Shown here in pieces: positions 1 to 11,300 of a stretch of DNA of 64,000 bases. Within the stretch, counting starts at the first letter, position 1. Every line of letters starts with the position of its first letter. The translations under genes and the position numbers were made by a program. Origin of the DNA: Dallia pectoralis (lineage: Eukaryota; Chordata; Actinopteri; Esociformes; Umbridae); contig CM055737.1 in assembly GCA_029465975.1 (NCBI GenBank), positions 18,568,706 through 18,632,705 on the forward strand, in the 5' to 3' direction. The notes below the pieces were generated by a model. That model searched no databases. It was not told the DNA's origin and was given only the letters and a program-made list of their open reading frames with translations.

Positions 1-76
1 CAGCTCTTATTGATTTCTTCATTGCATAATTAACTTTTTGATTGATTGTTTCTTCCCGCCAAGAAAATAACATAAT

Positions 77-193
77 GCTTACAACACTAGATATTCCCAG
101 GCGGTTTCCCATCCAAGTACTAACCAAGCCCAACCCTGCTTGGCTTCCGAGATCAGACGAGATCGGGCGTTTTCAGGGGGTGTGGCCGTAAGC
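77..193 (-). rRNA. 5S rRNA gene (first complete unit)
   Basis: First complete gene in the window, read from 193 down to 77. It begins GCTTACGGCC and ends with GTAAGC, which pairs with the 5' end as in 5S helix I. It is 117 nt because the segment after the 5' stem is missing one base (CACACCCCCTG instead of CACACCACCCTG). The A box and C box regions are intact. Carries a C-to-T-type change next to the C box (rc reads GGGAAACCGCC rather than GGGAGACCGCC). Confidence 0.88.
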
Positions 194-3100
194 TATTAGA
201 CAAGTTGAAATTACAGCTCTTATTGATTTCTTCACTGCATAATTCACTTTTTGATTGATTGTTTCTTCCCGCCAAGAAAAAAAAAAATGCTTACAACACT
301 AGATATTCCTAGGCGGTCTCCCATCCAAGTACTAACCAAGCCCGACCCTGCTTGGCTTCCGAGATCAGACGAGATCGGGCGTTTTCAGGGTGGTGTGGCC
401 ATAAGTTATTAGAAAAGTTGAAATTACAGCTCTTATTGATTTCTTCACTGCATAATTAACTTTTTGATTGTTTGTTTCTTCACGCCAAGAAAATAACAAA
501 ATGCTTACAACACTAGATATACCCAGGCGGTCTCCCATCCAAGTACTAACCAAGCCCGACCCTGTTTGGTTTCCGAGATCAGGCGTTTTCAGGGTGGTGT
601 GGCCGTAGGGTATTAGAACATTTGAAAATACAGCTGTTATTGATTTCTTCACTGCATAATTAACTTTTTGATAGATTGTTTCTTCCCGCCAAGAAAATAA
701 CAAAATGCTTACAACACTATATATTCCTAGGCGGTCTCCCATCCAAGTACTAACCAAGCCCGACCATGTTTGGCTTCCGAGATCGGGCGTTTTCAGGGTG
801 GTGTGGCCGTAAGCGATAAGACAAGTTGAAATTACAGCTCTTATTGATTTCTTCACTGCATAATTAACTTTTTGATTGATTGTTTCTTCCCGCCAAGAAA
901 ATAACAAAATGCTTACAACACTAGATATTCCTAGGCGGTCTCCCATCCAAGTACTAACCAAGCCCGACCCTGCTTGGCTTCCGAGGTCAGACGAGATCGG
1001 GCGTTTTCAGGGTGGTGTGGCCGTAAGCTATTAGAAAAGTTGAAATTACAGCTCTTATTGATTTCTTCACTGCATAATTAACTTTTTGATTGATTGTTTC
1101 TTCCCGCCATGAAAATAACAAAATGCTTACAACACTATATATTCCTAGGCGGTCTCCCATCCAAGTACTAACCAAGCCCGACCATGTTTGGCTTCCGAGA
1201 TCGGGCGTTTTCAGGGTGGTGTGGCCGTAAGCTATTAGAAAAGTTGAAATTACAGCTCTTATTGATTTCTTCATTGCATAATTAACTTTTTGATTGATTG
1301 TTTCTTCCCGCCAAGAAAATAACATAATGCTTACAACACTAGATATTCCCAGGCGGTTTCCCATCCAAGTACTAACCAAGCCCAACCCTGCTTGGCTTCC
1401 GAGATCAGACGAGATCGGGCGTTTTCAGGGGGGTGTGGCCGTAAGCTATTAGACAAGTTGAAATTACAGCTCTTATTGATTTCTTCACTGCATAATTCAC
1501 TTTTTGATTGATTGTTTCTTCCCGCCAAGAAAATAAAAAAATGCTTACAACACTAGATATTCCTAGGCGGTCTCCCATCCAAGTACTAACCAAGCCCGAC
1601 CCTGCTTGGCTTCCGAGATCAGACGAGATCGGGCGTTTTCAGGGTGGTGTGGCCATAAGTTATTAGAAAAGTTGAAATTACAGCTCTTATTGATTTCTTC
1701 ACTGCATAATTAACTTTTTGATTGTTTGTTTCTTCACGCCAAGAAAATAACAAAATGCTTACAACACTAGATATACCCAGGCGGTCTCCCATCCAAGTAC
1801 TAACCAAGCCCGACCCTGTTTGGTTTCCGAGATCAGGCGTTTTCAGGGTGGTGTGGCCGTAGGGTATTAGAACATTTGAAAATACAGCTGTTATTGATTT
1901 CTTCACTGCATAATTAACTTTTTGATAGATTGTTTCTTCCCGCCAAGAAAATAACAAAATGCTTACAACACTATATATTCCTAGGCGGTCTCCCATCCAA
2001 GTACTAACCAAGCCCGACCATGTTTGGCTTCCGAGATCGGGCGTTTTCAGGGTGGTGTGGCCGTAAGCGATAAGACAAGTTGAAATTACAGCTCTTATTG
2101 ATTTCTTCACTGCATAATTAACTTTTTGATTGATTGTTTCTTCCCGCCAAGAAAATAACAAAATGCTTACAACACTAGATATTCCTAGGCGGTCTCCCAT
2201 CCAAGTACTAACCAAGCCCGACCCTGCTTGGCTTCCGAGGTCAGACGAGATCGGGCGTTTTCAGGGTGGTGTGGCCGTAAGCTATCAGAAAAGTTGAAAT
2301 TACAGCTCTTATTGATTTCTTCACTGCATAATTAACTTTTTGATTGATTGTTTCTTCCCGCCATGAAAATAACAAAATGCTTACAACACTATATATTCCT
2401 AGGCGGTCTCCCATCCAAGTACTAACCAAGCCCGAGCATGTTTGGCTTCCGAGATCGGGCGTTTTCAGGGTGGTGTGGCCGTAAGCTATTAGAAAAGTTG
2501 AAATTACAGCTCTTATTGATTTCTTCATTGCATAATTAACTTTTTGATTGATTGTTTCTTCCCGCCAAGAAAATAACATAATGCTTACAACACTAGATAT
2601 TCCCAGGCGGTTTCCCATCCAAGTACTAACCAAGCCCAACCCTGCTTGGCTTCCGAGATCAGACGAGATCGGGCGTTTTCAGGGGGGTGTGGCCGTAAGC
2701 TATTAGACAAGTTGAAATTACAGCTCTTATTGATTTCTTCACTGCATAATTCACTTTTTGATTGATTGTTTCTTCCCGCCAAGAAAATAAAAAAATGCTT
2801 ACAACACTAGATATTCCTAGGCGGTCTCCCATCCAAGTACTAACCAAGCCCGACCCTGCTTGGCTTCCGAGATCAGACGAGATCGGGCGTTTTCAGGGTG
2901 GTGTGGCCATAAGTTATTAGAAAAGTTGAAATTACAGCTCTTATTGATTTCTTCACTGCATAATTAACTTTTTGATTGTTTCTTTCTTCACGCCAAGAAA
3001 ATAACAAAATGCTTACAACACTAGATATACCCAGGCGGTCTCCCATCCAAGTACTAACCAAGCCCGACCCTGTTTGGTTTCCGAGATCAGGCGTTTTCAG

Positions 3101-3419
3101 GGTGGTGTGGCCGTAGGGTATTAGAACATTTGAAAATACAGCTGTTATTGATTTCTTCACTGCATAATTAACTTTTTGATAGATTGTTTCTTCCCGCCAA
3201 GAAAATAACAAAATGCTTACAACACTATATATTCCTAGGCGGTCTCCCATCCAAGTACTAACCAAGCCCGACCATGTTTGGCTTCCGAGATCGGGCGTTT
3301 TCAGGGTGGTGTGGCCGTAAGCGATAAGACAAGTTGAAATTACAGCTCTTATTGATTTCTTCACTGCATAATTAACTTTTTGATTGATTGTTTCTTCCCG
3401 CCAAGAAAATAACAAAATG

Positions 3420-3427
3420 CTTACAAC
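3420..3427. repeat. hAT target-site duplication, left copy
   Basis: CTTACAAC, identical to 5306-5313. It belongs to the 3' terminal stem of the interrupted 5S gene. Confidence 0.93.
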
Positions 3428-3447
3428 CAGAGCTGTGCTCGAGACCA

Positions 3448-3600
3448 CCTAAAGCGAGACTGAGACGAGACCGAGACCGAAGGGGGCCGAGACCGAGACG
3501 AGACCAAGACCGAAGGGGGCCGAGACCGAGACGAGACCGAGACCGAAGGTGGCCGAGACCGAGACGAGACCGATACCAATGGGGGCCGAGACCGAGACCA
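3448..3600. repeat. 33-bp subterminal tandem repeat of the hAT element
   Basis: About four to five copies of a 33-bp unit built from GAGACCGAGACGAGACC followed by GAAGGGGGCC. The AGGGGGCC landmark recurs at 3481, 3514, 3547 and about 3580, exactly 33 bp apart. Subterminal repeats of this kind are typical transposase-binding regions in hAT elements; that role is inferred here. Confidence 0.85.
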
Positions 3601-4021
3601 GTCATATCAACACTAAATAATATGACATGTTTTTGGTCCAATGACCAATGTAAAAAAAACACTTGACCAACAGCATCAGATCATCTACTGTGTTGTCATC
3701 CTGAATTAAATGAATTTTATTAAAAGAGTATCTAGGCCTATTTATTGTCTTATGTAAACATAAAATACGAAAATAAAACCATGATTTGAAAATGCACAGG
3801 CTATGATATTAAAATTTCTAAAAATCAAATAAATGAAAAGCCATCAAACTGTATGTCCTATGTTGATGTAGTAAATGCTAACACATTTTAGATCACAAGC
3901 GACTTGCAATCAAATGATTTGCGCATGATTGGCCGATAAACAAATCTATTTATAATTATTTATCCGTCCACAGGCACGCAGCTTCAGTTGTTTGTCTGCT
4001 TGAGCAGGACACGCAAACGAA

Positions 4022-4111
4022 CCGGTTGCACTGCGCACAGTGTTCATTATTGTTACGAGTGCACATGAGACAGCAGCAAACTAACCCGGTTGAACTGCGC
4101 ACAGTGTTCAT
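4022..4111. repeat. Pair of 26-bp direct repeats inside the hAT element
   Basis: The segment ending CTGCGCACAGTGTTCAT occurs at 4022-4047 and again at 4086-4111, with one mismatch near its start (GTTGCACTG versus GTTGAACTG), 64 bp apart. No function is recognised. Confidence 0.8.
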
Positions 4112-4201
4112 ATAGATCAGACCAAAACCCTTCCAGTTTAATAAAGATCGGACCAAAACGGGTTCAGTTTCATATAGATCGGACCATAACCGTTCCAGTT
4201 T
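4109..4201. repeat. 31-bp tandem repeat (3 copies) inside the hAT element
   Basis: Three consecutive 31-bp units at 4109-4139, 4140-4170 and 4171-4201, each containing AGATCGGACCAAAAC (or one to two changes) and ending CAGTTT. They begin inside the second 26-bp repeat. No function is recognised. Confidence 0.8.
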
Positions 4202-5154
4202 TATGCTCTTTCTGCCGTATGCCCCCCGGACTTATGTATGTCCCACGTCCTTCTGTGTGCATGAGTAATTTCATTTATCGCCCATTTGTAGTTAGCCTAT
4301 TAATAATTATTGTTTATATTCGTTTAATTTCGATACAAAACAATATTTTGTTGAAGTCTCTTGTAGGCTATATGAATACACTGTGGTTCATTCGTTATTA
4401 ATTATTGAGTGCAATAGGCGCATGACACATGAATGGGGCTGTATGTATTTGGCGGAATTCGTTCTGGGTATTTAGTGAAACATATTTCTTTATGTACGTA
4501 CCTCTTTTTGTAGTTCAACCAAGCCAATCAGACTATTGTCTATATGTGTTCTCGTAGTATTTGTCTGTGTATCGCCCATTCAACCATTGCCATATAGGCT
4601 CAGTTAAGTGTGATCGGTGTCTGGGTACCGCAATTAGGGTACCAACGCCCAGCGGCGTGGGATTTTGGCGACAGGAAGGAAGTTTAGGTATCAAAAAACA
4701 TGTAAATAGTAGTTTTATATATTGTTCGGTTTGTGATTTTGCAATTCTGAAAACGGGACAAGGTAAAATGCACGTATTTAGGAAAAGTCATGGAAGGACG
4801 TCGGCTGTAGCTTTTCAACATTATGTATGTATTTTAATTACTAACCGCTGTGTGTTTTCGGACAAATTATTTATTTGTGCTCAATGTACTGAATATAGGC
4901 AAAACGAATATATTGGCTGATTGTGCAGACATGATCGAGCATTTGTTTAAGATTGAAGTATTTACGTGAATGGGTGCACGCTCTAGCGACGCTGGGGGTG
5001 GGCTTTTCTTCAAAAGAAGATAGCCATTGGCGGGATAAGCCACATCAGAAAAAAACAGTCTGACTCTGGACGAAATACAGCCAATGGAAATACAGCCTCT
5101 ACATGTCATACTTAAATATTTTTCTAGAAAAAATTGTGGGCGATAATTTCTACG
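4202..5154. other. Unique interior of the hAT element, no recognised gene
   Basis: About 950 bp of AT-rich sequence. Short open frames exist on both strands (for example about 119 codons ending at 4920) but they show no domain, no low-complexity bias of a known family and no second exon logic. I see no coding or RNA gene here. Confidence 0.6.
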
Positions 5155-5297
5155 CTGGTCTCGGCTGGTCTCGGAAGAATTTACGAGTCCTTACTGTCCG
5201 AGACCGAGTCGAGACCGAGTCCAAATGTAACCGAGACCGAGACGAGACCGAGACCTTAAAAAAGTGGTCTCGAGACCGAGACCGGTCTCGAGTACTA
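5155..5297. repeat. Right subterminal GAGACCGAGAC-rich region of the hAT element
   Basis: Irregular direct and inverted copies of CGAGACCGAGAC and its complement GGTCTCGG, mirroring the left subterminal array. An A6 run at 5258-5263 reads as T6 on the minus strand. Confidence 0.8.
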
Positions 5298-5305
5298 CAG
5301 CTCTG

Positions 5306-5313
5306 CTTACAAC
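5306..5313. repeat. hAT target-site duplication, right copy
   Basis: CTTACAAC, identical to 3420-3427. The 5S gene continues from here to 5422. Confidence 0.93.
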
Positions 5314-5422
5314 ACTAGATATTCCTAGGCGGTCTCCCATCCAAGTACTAACCAAGCCCGACCCTGCTTGGCTTCCGAGATCAGACGAGATCGGGCGTTT
5401 TCAGGGTGGTGTGGCCGTAAGC
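5306..5422 (-). rRNA. 5S rRNA gene with hAT element in place of its terminator
   Basis: Full-length 5S gene read from 5422 down to 5306. The hAT insertion falls exactly at its 3' end. The first base of the transposon is C, so the gene still reads GTAAGC, but the normal A-TTTT terminator is displaced to the far side of the element. The first T run met by Pol III is T6 at 5263-5258, about 42 nt inside the transposon. The body, including A and C boxes, is standard for this array. If transcribed, it would give a 5S RNA with an extended 3' tail (inference). Confidence 0.85.
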
Positions 5423-6354
5423 TATTAGAAAAGTTGAAATTACAGCTCTTATTGATTTCTTCACTGCATAATTAACTTTTTGATTGATTGTTTCTTCCCG
5501 CCAAGAAAATAATAAAATGCTTACAACACTAGATATTCCTAGGCGGTCTCCCAACCAAGTACTAACCAAGCCCGACCCTGCTTGGCTTCCGAGATCAGAC
5601 GAGATCGGGCGTTTTCAGGGTGGTGTGGCCATAAGTTATTAGAAAAGTTGAAATTACAGCTCTTATTGATTTCTTCACTGCATAATTAACTTTTTGATTG
5701 TTTGTTTCTTCCCGCCAAGAAAATAACAAAATGCTTACAACACTAGATATACCCAGGCGGTCTCCCATCCAAGTACTAACCAAGCCCGACCCTGTTTGGT
5801 TTCCGAGATCAGGCGTTTTCAGGGTGGTGTGGCCGTAGGGTATTAGAACATTTGAAAATACAGCTGTTATTGATTTCTTCACTGCATAATTAACTTTTTG
5901 ATTGATTGTTTCTTCCCGCCATGAAAATAACAAAATGCTTACAACACTAGATATTCCTAGGCGGTCTCCCACCCAAGTACTAACCAAGCCCAACTCTGCT
6001 TGGCTTCCGAGATCAGACGAGATCGGGCGTTTTCAGGGTGGTGTGGCCGTAAGCTTTTAGAAAAGTTGAAATTACAGCTCTTACTGATTTCTTTACTTCA
6101 TAATTAACTTTTTGTTTGATTGTTTCTTCCCGCCATGAAAATAACAAAATGCTTACAACACTATATATTCCTAGGCGGTCTCCCATCCAAGTACTAACCA
6201 AGCCCGACCATGTTTGGCTTCCGAGATCGGGCGTTTTCAGGGTGGTGTGGCCGTAAGCAATAAGACAAGTTGAAATTACAGCTGTTATTGATTTCTTCAC
6301 TGCATAATTAACTTTTTGATTGATTGTTTCTTCCCGCCAAGAAAATAACAAAAT

Positions 6355-6461
6355 GCTTACAACACTAGATATTCCTAGGCGGTCTCCCATCCAAGTACTA
6401 ACCAAGCCCGACCCTGCTTAGCTTCCGAGATCAGACGAGATCGGGCGGTGTGGCCGTAAGC
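6355..6461 (-). pseudogene. 5S gene with 11-nt deletion near the 5' end
   Basis: Read from 6461 down to 6355. The sequence goes from GGCCACACC directly to GCCCGATCTCG; the 11 nt containing the CCCTG of helix II and the following loop are missing. The gene is 107 nt long. The internal promoter is intact, but helix II cannot form normally, so a functional ribosomal RNA is unlikely. The same deletion appears at 33111-33217 and, on the other strand, at 40424-40530. Confidence 0.8.
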
Positions 6462-8120
6462 TATTAGACAAGTTGAAATTACAGCTCTTATTGATTTCTT
6501 CACTGCATAATTAACTTTTTGATTGATTGTTTCTTCCCGCCAAGAAAATAACAAAATGCTTACAACACTAGATATTCCTAGGTGGTCTCCCATCCAAGTA
6601 CTAACCAAGCCCAACCCTGCTTAGCTACCGACATCAGACGAGATCAGGCGTTTTCAGGGTGGTGTTGCCGTAAGCTATTAGAAAAGTTGAAATTACAGCT
6701 CTTATTGATTTCTTCACTGCATAATTAACTTTTTGATTGTTTGTTTCTTCCCGCCAAGAAAATAACAAAATGCTTACAACACTAGATATTTCCAGGCGGT
6801 CTCCCATCCAAGTACTAACCAAGCCCGACCCTGTTTGGTTTCCGAGATCAGGCGTTTTCAGGGTGGTGTGGCCGTAGGGTATTAGAACATTTTAAAATAC
6901 AGCTGTTATTGATTTCTTCACTGCATAATTAACTTTTTGATTGATTGTTTCTTCCCGCCAAGAAAATAACCAAATGCTTACAACACTAGATATTCCTAGG
7001 CGGTCTCCGATCCAAGTACTAACCAAGCCCGACCCTGCTTGGCTTCCGAGATCAGACGAGATCGGGCGTTTTCAGGGTGGTGTGGCCGTAAGCTATTAGA
7101 CAAGTTGAAATTACAGCTCTTATTGATTTCTTCACTGCATAATTCACTTTTTGATTGATTGTTTCTTCCCGTCATGAAAATAACAAAATGCTTACAACAC
7201 TAGATATTCCCAGGCAGTCTCCCATCCAAGTACTAACCAAGCCCAACCCTGCTTGGCTTCCGAGATCAGACGAGATCGGGCGTTTTCAGGGTGGTGTGGC
7301 CGTAAGCTATTAGAAGAGTTGAAATTACAGCTGTTATTGATTTCTTCACTGCATAATTAACTTTTTGATAGATTGTTTCTTCCCGCCAAGAAAATAACAA
7401 AATGCTTACAACACTAGATATTCCTAGGCGGTCGCCTATCCAAGTACTAACCAAGCCCGACCCTGCTTGGCTTCCGAGATCAGACGAGATCGGGCGTTTT
7501 CAGGGTGGTTGGCCGTAAGCGATAAGACAAGTTGAAATTACAGCTCTTATTGATTTCTTCACTGCATAATTAACTTTTTGATTGATTGTTTCTTCCCGCC
7601 ATGAAAATAACAAAATGCTTACAACACTAGATATTCCTAGGCGGTCTCCCATCCAAGTACTAACCAAGCCCAACCCTGCTTAGCTTCCGACATCAGACGA
7701 GATCAGGCGTTTTCAGGGTGGTGTGGCCGTAAGCTATTAGAAAAGTTGAAATTACAGCTCTTATTGATTTCTTCACTGCATAATTAACTTTTTGATTGAT
7801 TGTTTCTTCCCGCCAAGAAAATAACATAATGCTTACAACACTAGATATTTCCAGGCGGTCTCCCATCCAAGTACTAACCAAGCCCAACCCTGCTTGGCTT
7901 CCGAGATCAGACGAGATCGGGCGTTTTCAGGGTAGTGTGGCCGTAAGCTATTAGAGAAGTTGAAATTACAGCTCTTATTGATTTCTTCACTGCATAATTC
8001 ACTTTTTGATTGATTGTTTCTTCCCGCCATGAAAATAACAAAATGCTTATAACACTAGATATTCCAAGGTGGTCTCCCATCCAAGTACTAACCATGCCCA
8101 ACCCTGCTTGGCTTCCGAGA

Positions 8121-11100
8121 TCAGACGAGATCGGGCGTTTTCAGGGTGGTGTGGCCGTAAGCTATTAGAAGAGTTGAAATTACAGCTGTTATTGATTTCT
8201 TCACTGCATAATTAACTTTTTGATAGATTGTTTCTTCCCGCCAAGAAAATAACAAAATGCTTACAACACTAGATATTCCTAGGCGGTCGCCTATCCAAGT
8301 ACTAACCAAGCCCGACCCTGCTTGGCTTCCGAGATCAGACGAGATCGGGCGTTTTCAGGGTGGTGTGGCCGTAAGCGATAAGACAAGTTGAAATTACAGC
8401 TCTTATTGATTTCTTCACTGCATAATTAACTTTTTGATTGATTGTTTCTTCCTGCCAAGAAAATAACAAAATGCTTACAACACTAGATATTCCTAGGCGG
8501 TCTCCCATCCAAGTACTAACCAAGCCCAACCCTGCTTAGCTTCCGACATCAGACGAGATCAGGCGTTTTCAGGGTGGTGTGGCCGTAAGCTATTAGAAAA
8601 GGTGAAATTACAGCTCTTATTGATTTCTTCACTGCATAATTAACTTTTTGATTGTTTGTTTCTTCCCGCCAAGAAAATAACAAAATGCTTACAACACTAG
8701 ATATTTCCAGGCGGTCTCCCATCCAAGTACTAACCAAGCCCGACCCTGTTTGGTTTCCGAGATCAGGCGTTTTCAGGGTGGTGTGGCCGTAGGGTATTAG
8801 AACATTTGAAAATACAGCTGTTATTGATTTCTTCACTGCATAATTAACTTTTTGATTGATTGTTTCTTCCCGCCAAGAAAATAACAAAATGCTTACAACA
8901 CTAGATATTCCTAGGCGGTCTCCCATCCAAGTACTAACCAAGCCCGACCCTGCTTGGCTTCCGAGATCAGACGAGATCGGGCGTTTTCAGGGTGGTGTGG
9001 CCGTAAGCTATTAGACAAGTTGAAATTACAGCTCTTATTGATTTCTTCACTGCATAATTCACTTTTTGATTGATTGTTTCTTCCCGCCATGAAAATAACA
9101 AAATGCTTACAACACTAGATATTCCCAGGCAGTCTCCCATCCAAGTACTAACCAAGCCCAACCCTGCTTGGCTTCCGAGATCAGACGAGATCGGGCGTTT
9201 TCAGGGTGGTGTGGCCGTAAGCTATTAGAAGAGTTGAAATTACAGCTGTTATTGATTTCTTCACTGCATAATTAACTTTTTGATAGATTGTTTCTTCCCG
9301 CCAAGAAAATAACAAAATGCTTACAACACTAGATATTCCTAGGCGGTCGCCTATCCAAGTACTAACCAAGCCCGACCCTGCTTGGCTTCCGAGATCAGAC
9401 GAGATCGGGCGTTTTCAGGGTGGTGTGGCCGTAAGCGATAAGACAAGTTGAAATTACAGCTCTTATTGATTTCTTCACTGCATAATTAACTTTTTGATTG
9501 ATTGTTTCTTCCCGCCAAGAAAATAACAAAATGCTTACAACACTAGATATTCCTAGGCGGTCTCCCATCCAAGTACTAACCAAGCCCAACCCTGCTTAGC
9601 TTCCGACATCAGACGAGATCAGGCGTTTTCAGGGTGGTGTGGCCGTAAGCTATTAGAAAAGTTGAAATTACAGCTCTTATTGATTTCTTCACTGCATAAT
9701 TAACTTTTTGATTGTTTGTTTCTTCCCGCCAAGAAAATAACAAAATGCTTACAACACTAGATATTTCCAGGCGGTCTCCCATCCAAGTACTAACCAAGCC
9801 CGACCCTGTTTGGTTTCCGAGATCAGGCGTTTTCAGGGTGGTGTGGCCGTAGGGTATTAGAACATTTGAAAATACAGCTGTTATTGATTTCTTCACTGCA
9901 TAATTAACTTTTTGATTGATTGTTTCTTCCCGCCAAGAAAATAACAAAATGCTTACAACACTAGATATTCCTAGGCGGTCTCCCATCCAAGTACTAACCA
10001 AGCCCGACCCTGCTTGGCTTCCGAGATCAGACGAGATCGGGCGTTTTCAGGGTAGTGTGGCCGTAAGCTATTAGACAAGTTGAAATTACAGCTCTTATTG
10101 ATTTCTTCACTGCATAATTCACTTTTTGATTGATTGTTTCTTCCCGCCATGAAAATAACAAAATGCTTACAACACTAGATATTCCCAGGCAGTCTCCCAT
10201 CCAAGTACTAACCAAGCCCAACCCTGCTTGGCTTCCGAGATCAGACGAGATCGGGCGTTTTCAGGGTGGTGTGGCCGTAAGCTATTAGAAGAGTTGAAAT
10301 TACAGCTGTTATTGATTTCTTCACTGCATAATTAACTTTTTGATAGATTGTTTCTTCCCGCCAAGAAAATAACAAAATGCTTACAACACTAGATATTCCT
10401 AGGCGGTCGCCTATCCAAGTACTAACCAAGCCCGACCCTGCTTGGCTTGAGATCAGACGAGATCGGGCGTTTTCAGGGTGGTGTGGCCGTAAGCGATAAG
10501 ACAAGTTGAAATTACAGCTCTTATTGATTTCTTCACTGCATAATTAACTTTTTGATTGATTGTTTCTTCCCGCCAAGAAAATAACAAAATGCTTACAACA
10601 CTAGATATTCCTAGGCGGTCTCCCATCCAAGTACTAACCAAGCCCAACCCTGCTTAGCTTCCGACATCAGACGAGATCAGGCGTTTTCAGGGTGGTGTGG
10701 CCGTAAGCAATTAGAAAAGTTGAAATTACAGCTCTTATTGATTTCTTCACTGCATAATTAACTTTTTGATTGTTTGTTTCTTCCCGCCAAGAAAATAACA
10801 AAATGCTTACAACACTAGATATTCCCAGGCGGTCTCCCATCCAAGTACTAACCAAGCCCGACCCTGTTTGGTTTCCGAGATCAGGCGTTTTCAGGGTGGT
10901 GTGGCCGTAGGGTATTAGAACATTTGAAAATACAGCTGTTATTGATTTCTTCACTGCATAATTAACTTTTTGATTGATTGTTTCTTCCCGCCAAGAAAAT
11001 AACAAAATGCTTACAACACTAGATATTCCTAGGCGGTCTCCCATCCAAGTACTAACCAAGCCCGACCCTGCTTGGCTTCCGAGATCAGACGAGATCGGGC

Positions 11101-11300
11101 GTTTTCAGGGTGGTGTGGCCGTAAGCCATTAGACAAGTTGAAATTACAGCTCTTATTGATTTCTTCACTGCATAATTCACTTTTTGATTGATTGTTTCTT
11201 CCCGCCATGAAAATAACAAAATGCTTACAACACTAGATATTCCCAGGCAGTCTCCCATCCAAGTACTAACCAAGCCCAACCCTGCTTGGCTTCCGAGATC
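8121..11300 (-). repeat. Higher-order repeat, five genes, about 1060 bp, 3 copies
   Basis: Corresponding variant-marked positions recur at 8121, 9181, 10241 and 11299; at 8335, 9395 and 10453; and at 8967, 10027 and 11085. Offsets are 1060, 1060 and 1058 (a 2-bp loss near 10449). Markers include the GGATAGGCGACC C-box variant and the GCAGTCTCCC variant on the plus-strand reading. Confidence 0.8.
9319..9436 (-). rRNA. 5S rRNA gene (representative full-length minus-strand unit)
   Basis: Representative 118-nt gene, read from 9436 down to 9319. It encodes the small RNA of the large ribosomal subunit, transcribed by Pol III with TFIIIA. GCTTAC at the 5' end pairs with GTAAGC at the 3' end (helix I). 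The conserved core is present: CCACCCTG, GATCTCG twice in tandem, CAAGCAGGG, TTAGTACTTGG and GACCGCC. The A box at about nt 50-64 and C box at about nt 80-97 match the vertebrate consensus closely; this copy has GGATAGGCGACCGCC in the C box, two changes from the usual GGATGGGAGACCGCC. A TTTT run follows one base after the gene. Expression cannot be judged from sequence. Confidence 0.92.

Larger units (their letters stand above)
1..3427 (-). rRNA. 5S rRNA tandem array, minus strand, six-gene higher-order repeat
   Basis: This is a head-to-tail run of 5S genes transcribed from the minus strand. Lowest coordinates (gene 3' ends) are 77, 289, 503, 707, 911, 1125; then 1329, 1543, 1757, 1961, 2165, 2379; then 2583, 2797, 3011, 3215 and 3419. 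Genes starting at 77, 289 and 911 in the first set are full length (117-118 nt), while 503, 707 and 1125 are the 108-nt form lacking 10 nt. The order full, full, short, short, full, short recurs every 1252-1254 bp, so the block is 2.7 copies of a six-gene higher-order repeat. The fifth gene of the third copy (3419) is interrupted by the hAT element. Spacers carry the same AT-rich sequence throughout. Confidence 0.93.
3428..5305. mobile_element. Non-autonomous hAT-superfamily DNA transposon, 1878 bp
   Basis: The element starts CAGAGCTGTGCTCGAGACC and, read inward from the other end, CAGAGCTGTAGTACTCGAGA, so it has imperfect terminal inverted repeats of about 20 bp. It is flanked by a perfect 8-bp duplication CTTACAAC (3420-3427 and 5306-5313). 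Eight-base duplications with CAG-starting terminal repeats are the hallmark of hAT elements. Both ends carry subterminal arrays of GAGACCGAGAC-type motifs. No hAT transposase domain (RNase H-like or BED finger) is visible in any frame; the longest internal open frames are near 100-120 codons and unrecognisable. The element must therefore depend on transposase from elsewhere. Insertion is at the 3' end of a minus-strand 5S gene. Confidence 0.9.

Noticed and set aside
3388..3666. Arg/Asp-rich open frame on the hAT left end (RRDRDRRGPRP-like)
   Set aside because: It is the 33-bp GAGACC repeat translated; the 33-bp length keeps any frame open. No protein family fits.
4561..4920. 119-codon open frame inside the hAT element, considered as a transposase remnant
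   Set aside because: It has no hAT dimerisation, RNase H-like or zinc-finger motif, and length near that expected by chance in AT-rich DNA.
3428..5305. Insertion considered as a long inverted-repeat (foldback) element because of GAGACC/GGTCTC at both ends
   Set aside because: Only about 20 bp of the ends are ordered inverted repeats. The 8-bp duplication and CAG termini fit hAT better.
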